Positions 22,646-31,289 of a stretch of 39,946 bases of DNA are shown here, one piece after another; the first letter of the stretch is position 1; each line of letters starts with the position of its first letter. This stretch comes from Streptomyces mesophilus (lineage in GTDB: Bacteria > Actinomycetota > Actinomycetes > Streptomycetales > Streptomycetaceae). The stretch covers positions 1 through 39,946 of the forward strand of contig NZ_JAAKZW010000046.1 of the NCBI RefSeq assembly GCF_011044995.1, given 5' to 3'. The notes under the pieces were generated by a model that saw only the letters and a list, made by a program, of their open reading frames with translations, had not been told where the DNA came from and ran no database searches. The position numbers were made by a program, and so were the translations under genes.

Positions 22646-23098
22646 ATGGCTGTTCCGAAGGAACCGGTCAGGATCTACAACGCAGGAGCCCCGCTGGGCG
22701 TCAGCGATGGCAAGGTGTTCGCGTTCATGATGCAGGTCGAGCAGGAGGAAGCGCGCGTGGCGTCCTGGAAGCTCACCGAGATCGCAGGTGGCTACCAGAT
22801 CCAGGACGTCGGCACGGGCAACTACCTTGCCCTGCCGGAAGGTTACGACGACGGCGAGGGCAACACCTTCGGCGGCCTGCACCAAGCGGTTGCCTCCTCC
22901 GACAACCCCAAGACCCCCAACTCGGTCTGGGCCGTCACAGAGCTCGAACCCAACAGCCGTGTCTACACGCTGGCCCTGGCCGGCACCGGCTGGCTCCTCG
23001 GTCGCAACAACATCGAGGACCGGACCATCATGCCCAAGGCCGTCTTCGCGGGCAGCGAAGGCGCCGTCACGGAGTTCATCGACATCCAGCCGACCTGA
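22646..23098 (+). CDS. Beta-trefoil protein, possibly I66-type serine protease inhibitor
   Basis: The ATG at 22646 has CAGGGAGGGCGTC upstream. The 150-aa product lacks a signal peptide. It shows three trefoil-like blocks: VRIYNAGAPLGVSDGKVFAF, then GGYQIQDVGTGNYLALPEGY and VYTLALAGTGWLLGRNNIED followed by RTIMPKAVF. The pattern GWLLGRNN-EDRTIMPKAVF resembles the end of fungal I66 inhibitors such as cnispin. Proteins of this kind bind trypsin-like proteases through a surface loop. A ricin-type lectin is an alternative, but the QxW motifs are absent. The inhibitor role is an inference; the cytosolic location is unexpected. Confidence 0.6.
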   Translation: MAVPKEPVRIYNAGAPLGVSDGKVFAFMMQVEQEEARVASWKLTEIAGGYQIQDVGTGNYLALPEGYDDGEGNTFGGLHQAVASSDNPKTPNSVWAVTELEPNSRVYTLALAGTGWLLGRNNIEDRTIMPKAVFAGSEGAVTEFIDIQPT

Positions 23099-23119
23099 CC
23101 GAGCCCTTTCCGCACGGCC

Positions 23120-23148
23120 CGAAGGCCCCCTCGTGCAGAGGGCCTTCG
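23120..23148 (+). terminator. Hairpin terminator after the beta-trefoil gene
   Basis: Arms CGAAGGCCC and GGGCCTTCG (9 bp) enclose an 11-nt loop, 21 nt past the stop at 23098. Confidence 0.75.
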
Positions 23149-23218
23149 TGGCGACCGTAGTCGACGCCGACCGAGCGGCTCGCCGGGGCGGTGGTCGCAC
23201 CGGAGCAGCACGAGTTCG

Positions 23219-23583
23219 GTGCGTTACCGGCAGGCGATGATGCTGCACGCCTCGGCGGGCGGAAACCGGGTGCCGGTAACCGCCCAGCTGGTCCAGGCCG
23301 ATGAGGACACCGTGCGCGACGTAATCCACCACTTCAACGAGATCGACTGCCCACTCACCCCTGACGACGCGAGGACTTCGTCATCCGGACGGCCACCACC
23401 CGCCCCGCCAGGCTCGGCAAGCCCTTCGCCCGCTGGTCGATGCGCAAACTCGCCGGCTACCTGCGGGAAGTGCACGAACGTGTCATCCGCGTCGGCCGTG
23501 AAGCCTTACGCAAGGAACGCGCCCGCATCCGCAGCGAGAAGGACATCCACTGGGGCGGACGCCGCCTCAACGCCGCAGCCTGA
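23219..23583 (+). pseudogene. IS630-type transposase remnant
   Basis: Frame 1 from 23219 encodes RYRQAMMLHASAGGNRVPVT, then AQLVQADEDTVRDVIHHFNE I, the N-terminal helix-turn-helix region of IS630-family transposases. The sequence then skips to a second frame that reads EDFVIRTATTRPARLGKPFA and RWSMRKLAGYLREV, also from the family, and ends in an unrelated-looking EKDIHWGGRRLNAAA before TGA 23583. The catalytic DDE part is missing, and a frameshift and an internal deletion are evident. No terminal repeats were found, so this is a non-mobile scar. Confidence 0.8.
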
Positions 23584-23655
23584 CCGACCGCGAACCGCAG
23601 CCCCGGAGTGCCGAAAGGGACAAGTGCATGAGAAGGACAGCGGCAGAAGGACGAC

Positions 23656-24042
23656 TCAGGAGGCGGACGGCTCGATCTCCCCCGCGAAGACGATGACCTG
23701 GTCGATGAGGCTCCGCCGCAGATGGACGACGTCCGTTCCCGCCAGGCGGGGGCCTCCGTCCGGCGTCGTGAAGACCCACTGGTACCGGGCCCACTCGCCG
23801 GGCATGTCCACCGCCGAACAGCGCACCATCGTGCCGGTCCCCGCGGGGTGGCTTCGGATGTCCAGCATGAACCGCTCGACCGCCTCGATCCCCTCACTGC
23901 GGCCCAACGGTCCCCAGAAGACCACGTCCGAGGTCAGGGCCTGGGAGAGCAGCGCGGTCACATAGCTGTCGTCCGAGGCGTTGAACGCGGAGATGAACGT
24001 GTCGATCGCGGACCGCGCGGTCTCTTCCTGCTGTTCCTGCAT
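23656..24042 (-). CDS. SnoaL-like (NTF2-fold) protein
   Basis: This 128-aa protein has the SnoaL-like pattern: a helical start ETARSAIDTFISAFNASDD, then YVTALLSQALTSDVVFWGPL, GIEAVERFMLDIRSH, MVRCSAVDMPGEWARYQWVF and PRLAGTDVVHLRRSLIDQVI. This is the alpha/beta cone common in polyketide cyclases, isomerases and ketosteroid-type enzymes, and also in many proteins without known activity. There is no signal peptide. It is likely a small-molecule-binding or isomerase-type protein, but no catalytic residues can be named. Confidence 0.78.
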   Translation of the reverse strand: MQEQQEETARSAIDTFISAFNASDDSYVTALLSQALTSDVVFWGPLGRSEGIEAVERFMLDIRSHPAGTGTMVRCSAVDMPGEWARYQWVFTTPDGGPRLAGTDVVHLRRSLIDQVIVFAGEIEPSAS

Positions 24043-24126
24043 GCACCAGTAATACCAGTCGCCTCGCGGGCCGCGCTCGTCCCGTGAGCCGTCTCCCGAC
24101 CACGGTGAACGATCCCGGTCACAGCA

Positions 24127-24519
24127 CTAGACAGGGTCGATGCGGCCGAACAGGCCGGCGTGGCCGGGCGGGAGCTGGATGAGGATGCGGCGCAGCAGGG
24201 CGTCGTCGGCCAGCGCTGCCAGAGCGGCGAGCACTGCGTTCACCGCGCGCCTGGCATCGGCCGCCTCGTCATTGCCCCGTTGCGCCACGGCGTCGATGAA
24301 GGCCGTGGGGGTCAGGGGTTCGCTGGCCGGCTCGCTGCCGGTGAGGACCGGACCGCATTGTTCCGGCAGCAGTCTGGCCAGGTCGGTTCGGTCGTCGCCG
24401 ACCAGGTGCGAGCCGAGGACCTCCAGGACTTGGTGCAGGGCCCGGGCGGCCTCTTCATGTCGGTCGTAGCCACCGCGGTCGGTGATGTCGGCCAGCAAGG
24501 TCTGCAATGAACTGTCCAC
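24127..24519 (-). CDS. DUF2267 protein
   Basis: This 130-aa protein begins at GTG 24519 behind AAGGAG. It has the DUF2267 pattern: helices with YDRHEEAARALHQVLEVLGS, then RTDLARLLPEQCGPVL and PLTPTAFIDAVAQRGND. The C-terminal part repeats the helix theme (ARRAVNAVLAALAALADD, then ALLRRILIQLPPGHAGLFGR). Members are stress-associated in actinobacteria and are often near hemerythrin and sigma-factor genes, as here. It is 79 nt from the hemerythrin gene on the same strand, so co-transcription is plausible. Confidence 0.87.
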   Translation of the reverse strand: MDSSLQTLLADITDRGGYDRHEEAARALHQVLEVLGSHLVGDDRTDLARLLPEQCGPVLTGSEPASEPLTPTAFIDAVAQRGNDEAADARRAVNAVLAALAALADDALLRRILIQLPPGHAGLFGRIDPV

Positions 24520-24570
24520 GGTGACTCCTTGACGTCATACGGTCCGTGAGCGCGCGTCAGGCGCGGTGGC

Positions 24571-24591
24571 GGGCAGCGGGCAGCGGGCAGC
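24571..24591 (-). repeat. Triple heptamer GGGCAGC
   Basis: Three perfect 7-bp tandem copies of GGGCAGC lie in the 79-nt spacer between the hemerythrin and DUF2267 genes. They are a candidate slippage site; no function is evident. Confidence 0.7.
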
Positions 24592-24598
24592 GTGGTGG

Positions 24599-25102
24599 TC
24601 AAGCCGGAACCCGGTCGCGGACGAAGCCGTGCACCGCGTTGAGGGTGCCGCCGGAGGTGAACACCTGACCTCGCACCGCCGCGAAGGCGGCGCCGAGTTC
24701 CGTGCGGTCGGTGCGACTGAGGTGTTCGCAGGCTCCGTTGAGGAAGGTGCGCTCCTCGTCGTCGATATGGCGGGAGACCGCCCTGGTGAGCTGCTCCAGG
24801 CGCCAGTCCCACTCCCATGAGCCGGTCACGGCGACCTCGAGGAGTGCGAGCAGGATCTTGCTTCCTTCAAGGTGCTGCGCTGCGCAGTGTTTTACCGCCT
24901 CCGCGGGTGCGTCGACACAGAACCTCAGCGTCGGGTGCACCGTCACCTCCGTGGCCTCGCCATGGGCGATGAACAGGTCGGCGAAGTCGAGCAGGGCCGC
25001 GGGCCGGTCGGCTTCGACGCTGCGCATCAGGCGGAGCAGGTCTTCCATCGTCCGGTGGTCCTTGAGGATCAGCTCGACGACATCCTGGGGCACGGCCGTC
25101 AT
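24599..25102 (-). CDS. Hemerythrin-domain protein
   Basis: This 167-aa protein starts at ATG 25102 behind GGAGGAGG. His/Glu positions fit the hemerythrin four-helix bundle: LKDHRTMEDL, FIAHGEATEVTVHPTLRF, KHCAAQHLEGSKILLALLE and SRHIDDEERTF. It would bind a di-iron site and oxygen, nitric oxide or peroxide. There is no signal peptide. Its neighbours (DUF2267, the sigma factor and an anti-sigma-type ATPase) suggest a stress role. A promoter could not be confidently placed. Confidence 0.9.
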   Translation of the reverse strand: MTAVPQDVVELILKDHRTMEDLLRLMRSVEADRPAALLDFADLFIAHGEATEVTVHPTLRFCVDAPAEAVKHCAAQHLEGSKILLALLEVAVTGSWEWDWRLEQLTRAVSRHIDDEERTFLNGACEHLSRTDRTELGAAFAAVRGQVFTSGGTLNAVHGFVRDRVPA

Positions 25103-25352
25103 GGTGCGCCTCCTCCGTAGGGGGTCGGTTCCCGGAGGCGGTTACCCCCGGTGGTGTCCGCGCAATGCCTCCTGTCCCCCGAATGCTCGAGGCGCCCAGG
25201 TCAGCTCGGCTTGCGGACCGCATGCCGGCTGTCGGTGCCGAACAAGGTTGCGGACCTTGGGGGCAGGGAAGGACCAGTGGACAGGACCGGCCGCGCGGAC
25301 CAGACCGCAGCCCCGGGTCCATCACCAGTCCCTGGAGGGGAAGTGATCCGCC

Positions 25353-25772
25353 ATGCGTACGCGTGCGCGTACCCATAGGCGTTCCGCACGAGTCGAGTAC
25401 TCCCTGCCGCGAGATCCGTCTTCGCCCGGGCGAGCACGGAAGCTGACCTCCGCATTTCTCGCCCGTGCTCAGGGCCGTACGGCAGGAGTGAGCACCGAAC
25501 GCGCCGATGACGCCGCCCTCATCGTGTCCGAACTGGTCACGAACGCCACCCGCCATGGCCGCAGTCCCTGCCGGCTGCGGCTGCGGGTGGCCGACGACCT
25601 GGTGGTCGTCGAGGTCTACGACAGCAGCCCCGCGCAGCCGCGGATCCGCGCGCTGACGGACGACGGCGAGCACGGCCGCGGTCTGGCCATGGTGCGGCAT
25701 CTGGCCCGGCACCTGGATGTCACCTCGGCCGCCGGAGGCGGCAAGACGGTGCGTGCGATCCTCGCCGGCTAG
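25353..25772 (+). CDS. ATP-binding anti-sigma-type regulator (HATPase_c)
   Basis: This 139-aa protein starts at ATG 25353 after a basic leader RTRARTHRRS. The histidine-kinase-like ATPase fold is shown by the N-box IVSELVTNATRHGRSP, the G1 region VEVYDSSPAQPR and the G2-like HGRGLAMVRHLA. The family includes RsbW/PrsW-type anti-sigma factors and many streptomycete regulators. It precedes the SigB-type factor gene by about 220 nt on the same strand, so it may bind that sigma, but the spacing argues against a tight operon. Its ribosome site is distant or weak (GGAGGGGAAGTG). Confidence 0.82.
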   Translation: MRTRARTHRRSARVEYSLPRDPSSPGRARKLTSAFLARAQGRTAGVSTERADDAALIVSELVTNATRHGRSPCRLRLRVADDLVVVEVYDSSPAQPRIRALTDDGEHGRGLAMVRHLARHLDVTSAAGGGKTVRAILAG

Positions 25773-25907
25773 CGCATTCGCTGTACATGGGCCAGGTGTC
25801 GCGACGATCGTCGGCCGGCAAGGCTTCCTGCAGGACCTGAACGAGCCGTCGAGATGTGACGCATGGTGCGCATGCCGTGCTTGATGTCACAGTCCGTCAG
25901 GTCACAG

Positions 25908-25932
25908 GAGTATTACGGCGATTGGCGGGTAT
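25908..25932 (+). promoter_or_regulatory. SigB-type stress promoter of the sigma factor gene
   Basis: GAGT, a 15-bp spacer, then GGGTAT fits the published streptomycete stress-sigma consensus GNNT-N14-16-GGGTAY. It lies about 60 nt upstream of the sigma start at 25992, so the sigma factor may activate its own gene or be driven by a related sigma. This is the best such match seen near these genes. Confidence 0.55.
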
Positions 25933-25991
25933 CAGCCAGGGCACGACGCGCCCCCGGCCAGGAGGGCGCCCCTTTGACTTCGGGAGCGACC

Positions 25992-26888
25992 ATGGCGTCC
26001 ACGACCGGCAGCAATCCCGTCGGCACGATCACGCGTGCGGAACGACATACCGGTGGGCAGGGGAGCGCGACTGCCCTGCCCGGCCTGGAGGGCCTGCCTC
26101 CGTTGCCCGATCCCGCGAGCGTGACCGCCGCCGATGCCCGGGCCCTGTCCAAGGTGCTGTTCGCCCGCCTCGACACACTGGAGGAGGGAACTCCTCAACA
26201 CTCCTACGTGCGCAACACGTTGGTGGAGTTGAACCTCGCCCTGGTGCGCTTCGCCGTGGGTCGCATGGGGGTGCGCGGTGAGACGTACGAGGATGTCGTC
26301 CAGGTCGGCACCATCGGACTGATCAAGGCGATCAACCGGTTCGAACCGCAGCGCGGTGTGGAGTTCCCGACGCTGGCGATGCCCACCATCATCGGCGAGA
26401 TCAAGCGCTACTTCCGCGACACCACCTGGGCCGTGCACGTCCCGCGGCGCCTGCAGGAACTGCGCCTCGAGCTCAACAAGGCCACCGCCCGGCTCGAGCA
26501 GAGCAACGGTCGCCGACCCACCGTCGCCGAACTCGCCGCGGAACTGGGCCTCGAGGAGAGCGACGTGATCGAGGGCTTGGTCGCCGCCAACGGCTATACC
26601 GCGTCCTCGCTCGACTACCCGAACGACACGGAGAGCCCCGAGGACAGCCTCGCCGACCACATCGGCTTCGAGGACCGGGCTCTGGAGAAGGTCGACGACC
26701 TGCACGCCCTCAAGCCGCTCCTCGCGGCCCTGCCCGACCGCGACCGCAGGATCCTGGCCCTGCGGTATGGCACCGATATGACGCAGAGCGCCATCGGCAG
26801 GGAGTTCGGTATCTCGCAGATGCACGTCTCCCGCATCCTCGCCCGCACGCTGCAGGGGCTGCGCACCAAGCTCACCGCGCCGCGCTGA
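25992..26888 (+). CDS. SigB/SigF/SigG-type RNA polymerase sigma factor
   Basis: This 298-aa sigma factor starts at ATG 25992 with GGGAGCGACC upstream; an earlier in-frame start would add an Arg-rich, poorly conserved stretch. Region 2 shows NLALVRFAVGRMGVRGETYE, DVVQVGTIGLIKAINRFEP and GVEFPTLAMPTIIGEIKRYF, with RDTTWAVHVPRRLQELRLEL beyond. Region 3 is NGRRPTVAELAAELGLEES. Region 4 is PDRDRRILALRYGTDMTQSA, then IGREFGISQMHVSRILARTL. This is the general-stress/sporulation group. It likely controls osmotic or differentiation genes, and partner regulation by the upstream ATPase is plausible. Confidence 0.93.
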   Translation: MASTTGSNPVGTITRAERHTGGQGSATALPGLEGLPPLPDPASVTAADARALSKVLFARLDTLEEGTPQHSYVRNTLVELNLALVRFAVGRMGVRGETYEDVVQVGTIGLIKAINRFEPQRGVEFPTLAMPTIIGEIKRYFRDTTWAVHVPRRLQELRLELNKATARLEQSNGRRPTVAELAAELGLEESDVIEGLVAANGYTASSLDYPNDTESPEDSLADHIGFEDRALEKVDDLHALKPLLAALPDRDRRILALRYGTDMTQSAIGREFGISQMHVSRILARTLQGLRTKLTAPR

Positions 26889-26895
26889 CGCCAGT

Positions 26896-26930
26896 GGCCC
26901 CGGCCGTCCATGGAGCGGACGACCGGGGCC
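26896..26930. terminator. Bidirectional terminator hairpin
   Basis: GGCCCCGG and CCGGGGCC form an 8-bp outer stem with an additional GTCC/GGAC inner stem, between the convergent sigma (stop 26888) and large glucanase (stop 26952) genes. Confidence 0.7.
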
Positions 26931-26951
26931 GCGTGCTGATCGGGGGGCCGA

Positions 26952-29900
26952 TCAGGGCAGGATGTTGATCTTGAAGGTGGACGTGGTGTTGCGGATGTTC
27001 TCGGCGTTGTCGCTCATCTTCAGGTTGTGGAAGGTGACTTCACCGACGGCCGGTCCCTGACCGGCTTCCGGCATCTCGTTGGCCCACAGGCCGAAGCCCG
27101 ACTTGTGGTCGTAGGCGTCGCCGCTCTTACGGGCTCCTGTGATGGTGATGTCCCGCAGGATGGTGTCCTTCATGGGGTTCTGCGGCTGTCCTCCCACGTA
27201 GTTGGTCTGGAACATGATTCCGCTGTACGTGGGGTCGGTGATGTCCACGTTGTTGATGCGGATGCCCTGGAAGACCTTCGAGGCGGAGAACAGCCAGATG
27301 CCGGGGAAGGTCTGGCCGTTCCAGAAGTGGCCGCCCGCCCGTTCGATCGAGATGTTCTCCAGCGTCGTGGGCTCGGTCCCGAAGCCGTTCATCGGGTAGC
27401 CGAAGTCCAGGGAGCTGACCGTGATGCCGGAGTAGACCAGGGTGTCGGCGATACGGATGTTGCGGAAGGTGTTGTTGTAGCCGCCGTATACGGCGATGCC
27501 GGCCGCACGCCAGGTCAGGGTCGTGGTCAGGTTCTCGTAGACGTTGTTCTTCATGTCCGCGCCGCCGGCGTCGATCGCCGAGAACAGCGCGAAGCTGTCG
27601 TCGCCGGTGGCCCGGGCGTCGTTGTTGGAGACGAGGTTGTCCGTGCTGCCGTTGGTCATGTTGACGCCGTCGGCGAACATGTTGCGGATCCGCGAGTTCT
27701 TGATGGTCATACGGTCCGTGTTGGCGCCCCAGTACAGGCACACCATGTGCTCGTTCCAGATGTTGTCGATGGTGATGTCGGCGACGTTCTGGAAGTCGAA
27801 CACCTTGCCCGGACCGTCGATCCGGGTCGTGTAGTTGCCGAAGTAGGCGAATCCGCTGAACGACGAGCCGTTGGCAGTCGCGTCGGCGCGGAAGCCGATG
27901 TCGGTGTTCTCCTGGGACTTGGGGGCGTGGAAGCGGGTGTACCAGGGCCCGGCGCCGACGACCTTGACCGTCTTGCCGTAGACCTGGAACTTGCTGCCGG
28001 TCTCGTAGTCGCCGGGCGGCAGGTAGACGCCCTTGAGCGTGTTGGTGGTGTCCATGCGGACCTTGTCCAGGGCGTTCTGCACGTCCTGGTGGGAGAAGCC
28101 GGCCGGTACGGCGAAGGTCGCCGGGTCGGGGTTGGCCTGGGGTGCCACCTGCTCCAGGTCGATGAAGTCGATGGCGTACTTGGAGGTGTTGGCGCCGTCC
28201 TTCTGCAGCCTGATCTTGCTGCCGGCCTTCACCGTCTCGCCGAGCAGGAGATGCGCCTCGTCGTAGATGTGCCGGGCCGGTCCCGCGCTCGGGGAGTTGC
28301 CGGGTGAGCCTTCGGCCCCGTACAGCCAGGCGTACTTGGAGGTGAGGTCGAGCGCCTTGCGGAAGACGCCGTCGACGTACACGTTCAGGGTCGCGTTGGT
28401 CCCGCCGCCGCCCGCCGCGTCCGGGATGGAGAAGCGGGTGACCAGCGTGTTGGTGTCCTGCTTGGCGGTGAACTCCACGGACGCACCGGTGGCGTCGAGG
28501 GTGACGGCCTTGCGTCCGGAGGCCTCGCCGGCCAGGTCGCCGATGGTGCGGTTGGGGCCGACGACCTGCGCGCCGCCGCCGACGACGCCGTCCTCCGCTT
28601 CGTAGGTGTCGTACGGCATGTCGGCGCCGCGGCCGACGTACAGCGACTTGGTGCTGGTGTTGTTCTCGCGCTTGACCGGCAGTTCGTTGGTGTCGGCGGC
28701 GATCACCGTCTTGACGGTGTATTTGCCGTTCGCGGCCGTCCAGGTGCCGAGTGCGACCGGCGCGGTGGTGTCACCCGCGCCGATGGTGCCCGAGTACGGC
28801 TTGGTCAGGGTTTTGACGGTGTCGCCCTGGGCGTTCTGCACGGTCAGCGTGATGGCGTGGTCGCCGGACGCGGACGCCTGGCTGCCCTGGTTCTTGATCG
28901 CGACGCTGAAAGCGACCTCCTTGCCCGCGGAGGGAGCGGAAGGCGACCAGCTCACCGGCGACGCCACCAGGTCCGAGGACTGAACCGGCTTGACCACCAG
29001 GGGACTTGGTGCCGTGTAGGTGTTGTTGGCCTCGTTCTCCTCGATGACGGCGTTGTTCTCGTCGACGACGGCGCTCAGCGGGTACGAGCCCGCGTCCTGC
29101 GGATCGACGGTGGTGCTCACGGTGGCCGAGGCGCCCGCGGCGAGCGCGGCGACCGGCTTCGTGCCGACCGTCTCGCCGCCCAGCTTGAAGGTCACCTCGC
29201 TCGCGCCGGATGCCTCCGCGCCCCGGTTGTGCACCGTGGCGGTCAGCGTCAGCTGGTCGGTCTCCACCGGCGCGTCCGGCGCGTGCGTGAGCTTGGTGAC
29301 CTCGAGGTCGGGGTTGGGTGCGGGGGTGCCGATGACCTCGAACTCGGCGGCCTGGCCGGCGCTCGACCCGCTGTTGGCGGTGAACTGGAGCCGTACGTCG
29401 GCGACGCGTGCCGAGACCGGGATCGTCACGGTGTTCTGGTTGCCGGACGGGCTGAAGGAGTACTCCTTCTCCCCCGCAAGCGAGGTGAAGCTCGTGGCCT
29501 TCTGCTCGCGGCCGAGTACCTCCACCTTCTGGGTGCGCGCGCTCCAGGCGGCGTCCGGGTTGAGCTTGACGACGACCGCGTCGATGTCGGCGTTGGCGCC
29601 GAGCTTCACGGTCAGCGTGTTCGGGTAGCTGCCGGCCGCGCCCTCCCAGTACGTGGAGGTCTGGCCGTCGTTGGCGTTCGCGGCGACGAACGAATGGATC
29701 ACGGAGGAGGCGCTGATCGGCTTGCCCACGGCCAGGTTGGAGCCTTCGAGGGTGCCGGGTCGCGTCACCGTGTTGCTGAGGGCGGAGACGTTTCCGGCGG
29801 CGTCGCGGGCTCGCACCGCGTACGAGACGGTCTCGCCGGCGGACCGCGGATCGGTGTAGGTGGTCACGTCACCGCCGAGCGTCTTGAGCAGTGCGCCGTC

Positions 29901-31289
29901 CGCGTACACGTCGTACGCGGTGACCTTCACGTTGTCCGTGGACGCGCCCCAGGTCAGCTTGATCTGACCGGCCGCGGGCTGGGTGTAGGCGAGATTCGAT
30001 GGGGCGGTGGGGGCCTGGGTGTCCCCCGAATCTGCCTTGCGGGTCACGGAGTTGCTGTTCGGCGAAGTGTTGCCCGCCGCGTCGCGGGCGCGCACGTAAT
30101 ACGTGACAGTGGCGTTCGCCGGCTGTGTGTCGGTGTAGGTCCGCACGTTGCCCGCGACCGTGGTGCGCAGCTCGCCGTTGGCGTACACGTCGTAGGCGCT
30201 CACGCCGGTGTTGTCGGTGGCCGCGTCCCAGGTGAGCTTGATCTGGCCGGCGGCGGGCTCGGTGTAGGCGAGGTTCGCGGGCGCGGTGGGCGCCTGGGTG
30301 TCGCCGCCCGCCGGGCCGTAGATCTCCAGCTCGGACAACTGGCCGGCGGGCTGGCTGTCGTTGGCGGAGACAAGGACGCGGACGTAGCGGGTGGTGGCGG
30401 TGTCGAAGGTGAGCGTCGCCGTGTGCCCGGTGGCCGTCGAGAAGGCGTACGCCTTGGCCGCGCTCAGATCGGTGAAGTCCGTGCCGTTCTCGCTGCCCTG
30501 GATCTTCAGGGTCTGATTGCGTGCGCCCCAGGTCACGGGGACGCGCAGGACCACCTCGTTGACGCGGACCGAGGCGCCGAGGTCGGCCTGGATCCACTGG
30601 GGCAGCTTGTTGTTCTCGCTCTCCCAGTAGCTGGCACGGTTGCCGTCGTTGGCGTTCGCCGCGACATACGTCTCGGTGTGGCTGCTGGCCTTGAGGGTCT
30701 TGCCGAGGGCCAGGTTGGCCGAGGTCTCCTCGGCGGCGAACACCTGCAGCTCGGACAACTGGGCCGCGGGCCAGCCGGTGTTCGCGGTGATCTGCACCCG
30801 TACGAACCGGGTCTGCGCGGCCGGGAAGTCGATGGTCACCGTATTGCCGCTACCGGGGGCGAAGGAGCGCGCGGCGGAGGCGGCGAGGGTGCTGAACCCG
30901 GTGCCGTCCTGGCTCCCCTGCACGGTCAGGGTCTGACTGCGGGCCTCCCAGGACGGCGGCAGCTTCAGGACCACCTGGTCGACCCGGGCGGCTCGGCCGA
31001 GGTCGACCTGTACCCACTGCGGGAAGGCGCTGCCCGAACTTTCCCAGTACGAGCCGGAGTTGCCGTCCGTGACCTGGCCCGGGCCGAATCCGCCGTTCGC
31101 GCTGCTGGCGGTGGCGGGCTTGCCCGCGGCGAGGTCGGGTCCGCCGGCGGCCACGGCGCTGAGGCCGGGCAGGCACAGCAGGAGCAAGGTGGCGACGAGA
31201 GCTGCGGCGAGGGTCCGCCATGTACGCGGGGAGCGCCACGCTCTCTCGCGTCCTGGTGGTGCGGCTGATGCGGGTCTGATGCGACTCAT
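26952..31289 (-). CDS. Multidomain secreted GH87-type alpha-1,3-glucanase (mycodextranase)
   Basis: The 1445-aa protein starts at ATG 31289. A signal peptide (to about residue 48) leads to an F5/8C domain (NLAAGKPATASS-like), a second F5/8C, two FN3 domains (each with APxNLAYTxPAAGQIKLTW), a third F5/8C (AVGKPISASSVIHS), two CARDB-type domains (PDLEVTKLTHAPDA; SSDLVASPVSWSP), and a CBM6/35-like module (YEAEDGVVGGGAQVVG). A right-handed beta-helix ends the protein. In the helix, ADGVNM, 23 residues before GDDSFALF, gives the three-Asp spacing of GH87 glucanases such as Agl-FH1. Substrate alpha-1,3-glucan (fungal wall, biofilm) is inferred. A neighbouring divergent gene encodes a second member. 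Confidence 0.88.
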   Translation of the reverse strand: MSRIRPASAAPPGRERAWRSPRTWRTLAAALVATLLLLCLPGLSAVAAGGPDLAAGKPATASSANGGFGPGQVTDGNSGSYWESSGSAFPQWVQVDLGRAARVDQVVLKLPPSWEARSQTLTVQGSQDGTGFSTLAASAARSFAPGSGNTVTIDFPAAQTRFVRVQITANTGWPAAQLSELQVFAAEETSANLALGKTLKASSHTETYVAANANDGNRASYWESENNKLPQWIQADLGASVRVNEVVLRVPVTWGARNQTLKIQGSENGTDFTDLSAAKAYAFSTATGHTATLTFDTATTRYVRVLVSANDSQPAGQLSELEIYGPAGGDTQAPTAPANLAYTEPAAGQIKLTWDAATDNTGVSAYDVYANGELRTTVAGNVRTYTDTQPANATVTYYVRARDAAGNTSPNSNSVTRKADSGDTQAPTAPSNLAYTQPAAGQIKLTWGASTDNVKVTAYDVYADGALLKTLGGDVTTYTDPRSAGETVSYAVRARDAAGNVSALSNTVTRPGTLEGSNLAVGKPISASSVIHSFVAANANDGQTSTYWEGAAGSYPNTLTVKLGANADIDAVVVKLNPDAAWSARTQKVEVLGREQKATSFTSLAGEKEYSFSPSGNQNTVTIPVSARVADVRLQFTANSGSSAGQAAEFEVIGTPAPNPDLEVTKLTHAPDAPVETDQLTLTATVHNRGAEASGASEVTFKLGGETVGTKPVAALAAGASATVSTTVDPQDAGSYPLSAVVDENNAVIEENEANNTYTAPSPLVVKPVQSSDLVASPVSWSPSAPSAGKEVAFSVAIKNQGSQASASGDHAITLTVQNAQGDTVKTLTKPYSGTIGAGDTTAPVALGTWTAANGKYTVKTVIAADTNELPVKRENNTSTKSLYVGRGADMPYDTYEAEDGVVGGGAQVVGPNRTIGDLAGEASGRKAVTLDATGASVEFTAKQDTNTLVTRFSIPDAAGGGGTNATLNVYVDGVFRKALDLTSKYAWLYGAEGSPGNSPSAGPARHIYDEAHLLLGETVKAGSKIRLQKDGANTSKYAIDFIDLEQVAPQANPDPATFAVPAGFSHQDVQNALDKVRMDTTNTLKGVYLPPGDYETGSKFQVYGKTVKVVGAGPWYTRFHAPKSQENTDIGFRADATANGSSFSGFAYFGNYTTRIDGPGKVFDFQNVADITIDNIWNEHMVCLYWGANTDRMTIKNSRIRNMFADGVNMTNGSTDNLVSNNDARATGDDSFALFSAIDAGGADMKNNVYENLTTTLTWRAAGIAVYGGYNNTFRNIRIADTLVYSGITVSSLDFGYPMNGFGTEPTTLENISIERAGGHFWNGQTFPGIWLFSASKVFQGIRINNVDITDPTYSGIMFQTNYVGGQPQNPMKDTILRDITITGARKSGDAYDHKSGFGLWANEMPEAGQGPAVGEVTFHNLKMSDNAENIRNTTSTFKINILP

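Noticed and set aside
28857..31268. 803-codon plus-strand frame over the large glucanase
   Set aside because: It mirrors the glucanase repeats in the opposite sense and contains no recognisable domain; a high-GC shadow.
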